Assembly: GCA_029262575.1 (NCBI GenBank)
Contig: JAJCZC010000011.1
Coordinates: forward strand, 55,686-119,685
Source of the DNA: Candidatus Babelota bacterium
GTDB lineage: Bacteria > Babelota > Babeliae > Babelales > Vermiphilaceae
DNA length: 64,000 nucleotides
Reading direction: 5' to 3'
Shown here: positions 57,623 through 64,000 of the stretch, piece after piece
Layout: every line of letters starts with the position of its first letter
Position numbering within the stretch: position 1 is the stretch's first letter
Notes under the pieces: model-generated
What the model saw: only the letters and a program-made list of their open reading frames with translations
Told to the model about the DNA's origin: nothing
Databases searched by the model: none
Translations under genes and position numbers: made by a program

Positions 57623-59764
57623 ATGAGTATGAAGCGAATAAAACACCAAATTTATCATCAAAATAGATTGCTCCTGGAAAAAGTAGGTGTACTATTTTTA
57701 TTATGGTTTGGTTTTGGTGTTATATACCCAATGGACATTGGTTCAGATACTGCGGTAACTCGTTTTAATAGTCAGGTCAGTGTTAACGATGGAGATCGTA
57801 TCGCCGGTTTTGCTGCATTAAATGGTGGTTTTTTTATTACGAGTCCTAATGTTACAGCGAGTTTTGATTCTTTTTTTCAAGTTTCAGGGCCATTGGCATT
57901 TAACGGGGGAACTCTCAATTTAGATCAAGATTTGCGTATTGCAAATGGAGCAAGTATCGGCCCTTTAGGTAATATCACGGGACAGTTTCATGCTCTTGAT
58001 TTAGCATCAACTGTTACAAGAATACCGATTACGTCTGATGTGAGTGATTGCTTGGTTTCATTTTTAACTGAAACAACTGGAGTGTCAAATTTTGAAACAT
58101 GTGCGTGGGCATTCGATAATGTCTATATTGCTGTAGGATCAACAGCGAATCCAGAACTTTTGGTATATGAATTTGATGGCTCTACGTTAACATTAGTAGA
58201 TTCGGTGGGGCCTCCTGGAGGAACGCGTCCAATAAACGCAGTGCAGTGGCGACCAGGGGAGTATTTTTTAGCAATGGCCAGAAATGGTGGCGGAAATGAT
58301 GAATTATTTATTTATGAATTTGATACAGGAACACAAACATTAACACAAATTGATTCTAATGGTCATGGTGGATCTGGTAGGGCATTGGCTTGGCGACCGG
58401 ATGGAGATTTTTTAGTAGAGGGCACAACGGGAAATGCAAATGAAGTTATTTTATATGAAATTGATGGTGCGGGTAATATAGTTACGACTGTTATTATAAA
58501 TATTGCACCAAATCGTGATGTGCAATTTGAATCGGTTGATTTTGATAGTGCAGGTGATTATTTTGGAGTGGGATTGAATACTAATGCTGCAAATCCAACT
58601 GTGTTGGTATATGAATTTACCCCTGTACCATTAGGGGCGACGGTAAATGCGACAGCTGTAACCTCCAATACTGTCAGAGGTTTATCTTGGAATCAAACAA
58701 CAACAAATTTGATAGCTGTAGGGCAAATTGGTGCCACTGGAGACCGAGTTGTGTTATATGAGCACGATGCCGTTGGAGGAACGCTGACTCAAGTTGGAAG
58801 CATTACCGACTTTTCTATTGCTGTCGACAGTGTTCAGTGGAATCCAACAGGGGAATGTTTGGCGGTTGGCACCGTTACTAGTGCCGGCGTAGCACAATTG
58901 CGCATTTATTCTTTTGATTCTGATACATTGACTTTTGATTTTGTGAGTACCTTTGACCGCGCGGGGAATATCGGCGGTTTAAGTTGGTCGGATAATAATA
59001 GTTATTTGGCTGCTAGTGATGATGCGGATACTTTGGCTATATATAATAGAAGTGATGTAGCGCAAGGTGGTTTTGTGTTTTCTAATTTGAATTTGAAGTT
59101 GAACAATAATTTGTTGATGAATAGTACATCTTTAATTTTCAGCGGTCTGACAACAATCGACGGGCAAGGAAATCTTTTAGATTTAAATGCGACCTCCACT
59201 TTAATTGTAGGTTCTAATTCGAGTTTACTTCTAAAAAATATTCGTATTCAAGGTACGGGGCTTCAAAATATCAGTGGAACGGATTCAACGAGTACGATAA
59301 CATGTCAAAATGTTGTGTGGTCTCTTGATGAAGATTTTACCTTTACGCAAGGAAGTCTAACGATTCTTTCTGATTTCATGCTAGAGGGAGATCAAAAAAA
59401 GTTCACCTATCGAACAGATGGCATAATTAGAATCGAGCCTTTTTCTTCATTTATACTAGATAACGGTATTACCTTTTCTTATGATCCATCGATTTCAAGT
59501 AAAAATTTATTGCAATTTTTTGATGAAAGCTCGCTATTGAGATTAACTGGCGGAACATTGCATGCTTCAACCATAGGATTAAATTTATTTAAGGGCTCGC
59601 TACTTGTTGATAATAATTCATGTATTACGAGTGATGCAACAACGAATATACAAGCAATTTCATTTGGCGATGGTTTAAGTTCAGCCAATAATTTCAATAT
59701 TGAAGTAGAGCCAGCGGCGTTATTGCAAATAAAGAGTGGACGAGTATTGTATAACAATGTCTAA
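57623..59764 (+). CDS. Secreted propeller-solenoid protein, 3
   Basis: A 713-residue paralogue of the preceding protein, with the same order of parts: a long N-terminal region with hydrophobic segment VGVLFLLWFGFGVIYPM, IGSDTAVTRFNSQ, seven WD40-like repeats (about 160-460, CAWAFDNVYIAVG to LSWSDNNSYLAAS), then the solenoid module ending in a DGLSS...LQIKSGRVLYNNV tail. The signal peptide is preceded by about 20 basic residues, so a shorter start or a delayed signal is possible. It is most similar to the genes on either side, suggesting tandem duplication. Confidence 0.8.
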   Translation: MSMKRIKHQIYHQNRLLLEKVGVLFLLWFGFGVIYPMDIGSDTAVTRFNSQVSVNDGDRIAGFAALNGGFFITSPNVTASFDSFFQVSGPLAFNGGTLNLDQDLRIANGASIGPLGNITGQFHALDLASTVTRIPITSDVSDCLVSFLTETTGVSNFETCAWAFDNVYIAVGSTANPELLVYEFDGSTLTLVDSVGPPGGTRPINAVQWRPGEYFLAMARNGGGNDELFIYEFDTGTQTLTQIDSNGHGGSGRALAWRPDGDFLVEGTTGNANEVILYEIDGAGNIVTTVIINIAPNRDVQFESVDFDSAGDYFGVGLNTNAANPTVLVYEFTPVPLGATVNATAVTSNTVRGLSWNQTTTNLIAVGQIGATGDRVVLYEHDAVGGTLTQVGSITDFSIAVDSVQWNPTGECLAVGTVTSAGVAQLRIYSFDSDTLTFDFVSTFDRAGNIGGLSWSDNNSYLAASDDADTLAIYNRSDVAQGGFVFSNLNLKLNNNLLMNSTSLIFSGLTTIDGQGNLLDLNATSTLIVGSNSSLLLKNIRIQGTGLQNISGTDSTSTITCQNVVWSLDEDFTFTQGSLTILSDFMLEGDQKKFTYRTDGIIRIEPFSSFILDNGITFSYDPSISSKNLLQFFDESSLLRLTGGTLHASTIGLNLFKGSLLVDNNSCITSDATTNIQAISFGDGLSSANNFNIEVEPAALLQIKSGRVLYNNV

Positions 59765-59782
59765 TTTAAGATGAGCAGTTAG

Positions 59783-61918
59783 ATGAGTATGAAGCAAAAA
59801 AATAAACGCAGCCAACATAGAGCTAATGTAATGGCTTGTTATTGGGCTTATTTATTACATTTGAGCATGCCTTTAGCAGGAATGGATATTGGTTCAGATA
59901 CTGCCGTTACACGTTTTAATACGCAAGTTACTATTAATGATGGCGACCGAGTTGCAGGATTTGCGGCTCTCAATGGAGGATTTAGCATAAATGGTAGTGG
60001 TGCAACAGGTACATTTGATTCATTTTTTCAGGTTTCTGGTCCATTAGCTTTTAATGCGGGTACTTTAATTTTGAGTCAAGATTTAGATGTGGCAAACGCT
60101 TCAAGTATTGGCCCTCTGGGCAATATTGTGGGCAATTTCCACACATTAGATTTGGGCTATACAATTACCGTTTTGCCAGATATTTCAGCTGTTGATAATT
60201 GTGAAATTTTTTTTGTTGATGATATAGCGGCATCAAGCAATATCGAAACGGTCTCATTTTCTTTTGACAGCAACTATATTGCCTCCGGTAATGATGGAGC
60301 ATCTGATATTTTCGTCTACGAGTTTAATGGTTCTACCTTAACGCTTGTTGATACGGAATCTCCTCCGGGTGCCGCACGTGAAATCAATGTTTTGCGTTGG
60401 CACCCTTCGGCATATTTTTTAGCGATGGGTCGTGAAGCAGGAACCGATTCTGAGCTTTTTATGTATAGTTTTGATACTGGTACGCAAACATTAACACAAG
60501 TAGATTCGATTAGTCTTGGAGGATCAGTGCAGGCCATAGCATGGCATCCTGATGGTGATTTTATTGCTGTTGGAACTGACATTGATGCATCGGAAATAAT
60601 TTTATATCCAGTGAGTGGTGGAGGCATTTTGGGAACCCCTGTTACGCTGAACATTACACCAAATCGCGACGTGCAAGAAGAATCTATGGATTTTGACCCG
60701 ACGGGTGATTATTTTGGTGTTGGATTAAATACAAGCGCAGCAAATCCAACTGTTTTGGTGTATGAATTCACCAAAATACCACTTGGCGCAACGTTGAATG
60801 CTTCAGCCGTTTCGGCTAACACGGTGTCAGGGCTTTCTTGGAACCAGGTAACAACTGATATTATTGCCGTTGGACAACTAGGATCAACGGGCGATCGTGT
60901 AATTGCGTATGAACACGATGCGGTTGGCGGAACATTAACGCAAGTGGCTTCGATAACAGATTATTCTATAGGTACGGGAAATCTAGCTTGGAAGCCGGAC
61001 GCTGATTGTTTGGCGGTAGGCGTTCAAGATACTGGTGCGATGGGACAAATTCGCAGTTATGCCTATGATTCAGAGGTGCCCAGTTTTTTTGTGGCAACAG
61101 TTGTAGATAGGCCGGATGATGTTGAAGCTGTTTCTTGGGCGCCAAACGGCGGATATGTTGCATTCGGTGAAGACGCTACTTCTATTACTTCGGTTTATCG
61201 TGCAAGCTCTTTTTTGTCTGATTGTTTAAATTTTTCGGATATTCGAATCAATTTGAATTCCGATGTTCAAGTGAATAATAGTTGTATTTTATTTTCAGGT
61301 TTAAATACGATAAATGGTGGCGGAAATACACTTGATTTACGGGCTACTTCAAGCTTCATTATCGACAGTAACTCCAGTTTGCGCTTTGAGAATATCTATC
61401 TGAGAGGATTAGGTGAGACTGGCGTTCATGGTGTAGATACAACAAGCACAGTTACTCTTAGAGATACTGTAGTTATTTTGGACTCAGATTTCACCTTTAC
61501 AGAAGGTAAAATGATTGTTCAGGCTGATGTTACACTTATGGGGGATGATAAAGAGTTTAAATATCAGTCGAATGCTGTTTCGACAATCGATTCCTTTTCT
61601 CGGTTTATTGTAAATAAAGGTACCACATTTTCATATGAGCCAACGATTTCAAATCAAGATCTTTTGCAATTTGAAGATTCAACTGCAAAATTTGTTTTGA
61701 ATGGTGGCACCTTACATGCAACTACGGTGGGGCTTAATCTTATACAAGGCACATTTTGTGTTGATCGTGCGTCATTTTTGACCAGCGACGCCACAACTAC
61801 AATTGAGGCAATTACATTTGGTGATAATAGTTCTGCAAGTAATAATTTAAATTTAAAAATTTCCCCCGCAGCGTCTTTGGAGGTGTCTTTGGGCATTTTA
61901 GTTTGGGCGAATGTATAA
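59783..61918 (+). CDS. Secreted propeller-solenoid protein, 4
   Basis: A 711-residue paralogue with the same layout: basic N-terminus, hydrophobic segment VMACYWAYLLHLSMPLAG, IGSDTAVTRFNTQ, seven WD40-like repeats (about 157-460, VSFSFDSNYIASG to VSWAPNGGYVAFG), and the solenoid module (DSDFTFTEGKM, GTTFSYEPTI, TFGDNSSA). The intergenic gaps in this cluster are only 1 to 19 bases, and no promoter or terminator is seen between the genes, so the cluster is one transcript or a few. Confidence 0.8.
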   Translation: MSMKQKNKRSQHRANVMACYWAYLLHLSMPLAGMDIGSDTAVTRFNTQVTINDGDRVAGFAALNGGFSINGSGATGTFDSFFQVSGPLAFNAGTLILSQDLDVANASSIGPLGNIVGNFHTLDLGYTITVLPDISAVDNCEIFFVDDIAASSNIETVSFSFDSNYIASGNDGASDIFVYEFNGSTLTLVDTESPPGAAREINVLRWHPSAYFLAMGREAGTDSELFMYSFDTGTQTLTQVDSISLGGSVQAIAWHPDGDFIAVGTDIDASEIILYPVSGGGILGTPVTLNITPNRDVQEESMDFDPTGDYFGVGLNTSAANPTVLVYEFTKIPLGATLNASAVSANTVSGLSWNQVTTDIIAVGQLGSTGDRVIAYEHDAVGGTLTQVASITDYSIGTGNLAWKPDADCLAVGVQDTGAMGQIRSYAYDSEVPSFFVATVVDRPDDVEAVSWAPNGGYVAFGEDATSITSVYRASSFLSDCLNFSDIRINLNSDVQVNNSCILFSGLNTINGGGNTLDLRATSSFIIDSNSSLRFENIYLRGLGETGVHGVDTTSTVTLRDTVVILDSDFTFTEGKMIVQADVTLMGDDKEFKYQSNAVSTIDSFSRFIVNKGTTFSYEPTISNQDLLQFEDSTAKFVLNGGTLHATTVGLNLIQGTFCVDRASFLTSDATTTIEAITFGDNSSASNNLNLKISPAASLEVSLGILVWANV

Positions 61919-61936
61919 AAAAAAGAGAGAGTCGCT

Positions 61937-64000
61937 ATGTTGAGCATATTGATATTGTGTTTTTGTGTACCATTAGCCCACGCGACGATCAGCTTTGATA
62001 GTCAAAGTTCATCATTGAAAATTAATAATGGGGCAAGTTTTGTTTTAAATCAGCCGATTAATAGTTTTTCAGGAACATTGAATAAAGGTATTAGTGCATC
62101 AATAACTGGTCAAACTATTACTTTTCAAGATGGTATATTTAAAAATAATAATCAGCTTTTTTTAACTGGTGTTTATAATCCTAATGCCGGAACTATTTCA
62201 CTCACCGGGAATCAGACTTATTATGCCCAACAAGGGACTTTTTTAGAGCAAATTTTAGTGAGCGGGACAAATAATCGCATAGAAGGTGTTCCTATGCTCG
62301 TAGATAATATTGTTCTGCAGGATATGAATACTACACTCACGATGGCGATTGATGGTGTCTTGAACCAAGACATCGTATTAAATGGTGGAAGTGTTCGTCT
62401 TGAAAATGATTTGACCTTTGCAGATGATGTAAAATTTACTGGTTCAGGAAACGTTGATTTAAATGGTTATGCATTAAGAGTGGGCGGCCCAAATTTTTCT
62501 TGGGATGCTTCAATTGTCTGGGATAATGCAGCTGATATTATTCTCACAAGTGATGTTGATTTTAGTGGAACATTCACCTTTTCAAGTAATGATATTCTGA
62601 ATGGTAATGGTCATATTCTCAATATTGGTGGCGGTGGAGAGATCACGTTACTCAGTTCGGTTACCTTATCTGTATCGGACATCGTGATTAAGGGCATTGG
62701 TGATGATACAGGTGGGCGTTTCTATCTTAACAGTGGATCTGAAATACGTTCGAGCAATGTTACATGGCAATTTATTGATGATGTGGCCTATACAGATGGA
62801 ACTTTTTATGTGAATGGCCCGACAACATTTATTTTGAATGATTACGATGTTGATTTTTCTGGCACTTCTTCTCTAATTGTTGATTGTATCGTTCTTTGGT
62901 TGGAGCAGGCAGGAGCTTCTACAATTGGCTCTTTAACAGGAAATATTGGAACTATAAATAACGGTGCAATTAAGACCACTGCTGACGGTAGTTTGATCAG
63001 TATTTTAGAGTCATGCTGCGATTTATTAACATCCGAAGTAGATGCTATTGAATCGATTCTTGATGATAAATGTTCACAAATCGATGCAAATACATCAAAA
63101 ATTGACGTGAACACAACAATGATCGAGATGCTCAAAACATCGACAGGGATGTTGCAAAGTGAGATCGATGCAGTTGAATCAACATTAGATATTAAGTGTT
63201 CACAAATTGATGCAAACAGTTCGTTGCTTGAAGTTGTGGATTCAAAAGTTGACGTGAATATTACCATGATCGATATGCTCAAAACATCGACTGGCATGTT
63301 GCAAAGTGAGATTGATGGTATTGAATCAATATTGGATGTTAAGTGTTCGCAGATTGACGCAAACACATCAAAAATTGATGTTAATACGTCGTTGATCGAA
63401 GTTGTGGACTCTAAAGTTGATGTTAACATCACTATGATTGATATGCTCAAAACATCGACGGGTATGCTGCAAAGTGAGATTGATGGTATCGAATCAACAT
63501 TAGATATCAAGTGTTCACAAATTGACGCAAACACATCAAAAATAGATGTGAACATTACCATGATAGACATGCTCAAAACATCGACCGGAATGCTGCAAAG
63601 TGAGATCGATGCAGTTGAATCAACATTAGATATTAAGTGCTCACAAATTGACGCAAACACATCAAAAATAGATGTGAACACAACAATGATCGATATGCTC
63701 CAAACATCGACAGGGATGTTGCAAAGCGAAATCGATGTGAATACAACCATGATTGATATGCTCAAAACATCGACAGGCATGTTGCAAAGTGAGATTGATG
63801 GGATTGAATCAACCTTAGATATTAAGTGTTCACAGATTGATGCGAACACATCAAAGATTGACGTGAATACCACTATGATTGATATGCTCAAAACTTCGAC
63901 TGGCGAGTTGCAAAGTGAGATTGATGAGATTGAATCAGTGTTAGATATTAAATGCTCACAAATTGATGCAAACACATCAAGCATTGATATAAACAGTTCG
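61937..64000 (+). CDS. Secreted solenoid protein with heptad-repeat stalk (3' end cut off)
   Basis: An open frame from ATG 61937 to the window end, 688 codons with no stop, so the protein is partial. Signal peptide MLSILILCFCVPLAHA, then a solenoid region resembling the neighbours (LNGGSVRLENDLTF, ILNGNGHILNIGGG), without the WD40 repeats. From about residue 355 the sequence turns into strict heptads: units such as IDVNTTM, IDMLKTS, TGMLQSE, IDAVEST, LDIKCSQ, IDANTSK. The IxxNTxx heptads match the Asn-in-core (N@d) motif of trimeric autotransporter stalks. Each repeat has one Cys. Probably a trimeric surface fibre; the anchor, if any, lies outside the window. Confidence 0.82.
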   Translation, partial: MLSILILCFCVPLAHATISFDSQSSSLKINNGASFVLNQPINSFSGTLNKGISASITGQTITFQDGIFKNNNQLFLTGVYNPNAGTISLTGNQTYYAQQGTFLEQILVSGTNNRIEGVPMLVDNIVLQDMNTTLTMAIDGVLNQDIVLNGGSVRLENDLTFADDVKFTGSGNVDLNGYALRVGGPNFSWDASIVWDNAADIILTSDVDFSGTFTFSSNDILNGNGHILNIGGGGEITLLSSVTLSVSDIVIKGIGDDTGGRFYLNSGSEIRSSNVTWQFIDDVAYTDGTFYVNGPTTFILNDYDVDFSGTSSLIVDCIVLWLEQAGASTIGSLTGNIGTINNGAIKTTADGSLISILESCCDLLTSEVDAIESILDDKCSQIDANTSKIDVNTTMIEMLKTSTGMLQSEIDAVESTLDIKCSQIDANSSLLEVVDSKVDVNITMIDMLKTSTGMLQSEIDGIESILDVKCSQIDANTSKIDVNTSLIEVVDSKVDVNITMIDMLKTSTGMLQSEIDGIESTLDIKCSQIDANTSKIDVNITMIDMLKTSTGMLQSEIDAVESTLDIKCSQIDANTSKIDVNTTMIDMLQTSTGMLQSEIDVNTTMIDMLKTSTGMLQSEIDGIESTLDIKCSQIDANTSKIDVNTTMIDMLKTSTGELQSEIDEIESVLDIKCSQIDANTSSIDINSS
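63071..64000 (+). repeat. Tandem repeats in whole-heptad (21-bp) steps
   Basis: The TGTTCACAAATTGATGCAAA core begins at 63071, 63197, 63344, 63512, 63638, 63827 and 63953. The spacings are 126, 147, 168, 126, 189 and 126 bp, all multiples of 21 bp (6, 7, 8, 6, 9 and 6 heptads). Units are nearly identical at DNA level, so the array is recent and probably still changes length. Confidence 0.92.

Noticed and set aside
62842..63984. Long minus-strand open frame (380 codons) opposite the coiled-coil repeats
   Set aside because: It is the mirror of a highly repetitive plus-strand gene; the product is a repeated hydrophobic pattern without ribosome site or homology, while the plus frame has a signal peptide and perfect heptads.
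63071..64000. A CRISPR array in the tandem repeats at the window end
   Set aside because: The units are coding, vary by whole heptads and have no spacer-like unique segments.
1..64000. tRNA, rRNA, riboswitch or replication-origin signals
   Set aside because: I read the intergenic stretches on both strands and found no cloverleaf, rRNA segment, known riboswitch core or DnaA-box cluster; a covariance-model search would be decisive.

Overview
The window looks like the chromosome of a host-dependent, low-GC bacterium. My best guess is an amoeba- or protist-associated endosymbiont of the Candidatus Dependentiae (TM6) type. This rests on gene content only: many secreted lineage-specific proteins, ankyrin-repeat proteins, a eukaryote-type phospholipase A2, a chlamydia-like Tgt paired with a queuosine-precursor transporter, salvage enzymes and truncated pathways. 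I saw no rRNA, tRNA, CRISPR array, transposase or prophage.

Layout. 0-6.6 kb: housekeeping genes (mraY, an APC permease, a SpoU rRNA methylase, tgt) interrupted by an ankyrin effector. 6.7-13.9 kb: an expanded family of seven small secreted proteins that start MKRFMLVSLMSCMLVGQ or similar; several share a leader hairpin and a GAGTCGG/CCGGCTC terminator. A second ankyrin paralogue and a MNT-HEPN pair sit among them. 13.9-25.8 kb: queuosine precursor transporter, several secreted proteins (one split by a poly-T frameshift), murB, trhO, two VKOR genes, doxX, a free-standing class II aaRS-like gene, a compact pyrD-pyrE-pyrF operon and a broken aminoglycoside-phosphotransferase-like gene. 25.8-39.3 kb: a kinase, a YafQ-type toxin-antitoxin pair, an ABC-2 exporter, a MIP channel, upp, two related membrane proteins, a PRTase, the phospholipase A2, and a PGI/PMI plus archaeal-type FBP aldolase/phosphatase pair. 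39.3-48.1 kb: pheT-lspA-pgpA, comF, two secreted unknowns and two SurA/PpiC-like secretory proteins. 48.2 kb to the end: six consecutive same-strand genes for very large secreted repeat proteins. They combine beta-solenoid-like repeats with seven-bladed WD40-like propellers, and the last (cut by the window end) carries a heptad-perfect coiled-coil stalk with IxxNTxx heptads like those of trimeric autotransporter adhesins.

How it fits together. Metabolism is built around imported precursors: dihydroorotate or uracil to UMP, queuine, amino acids, and gluconeogenic carbon. Much of the rest is devoted to envelope and secretion: peptidoglycan, lipoprotein processing, disulfide formation, SurA-like chaperones, an ABC-2 exporter and a large secretome. 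The strongest candidates for something undescribed are the 48-64 kb repeat-protein operon with its coiled-coil stalk, the MKRF small-protein family with its leader hairpin, and the A-SSSN motif shared by unrelated secreted proteins.
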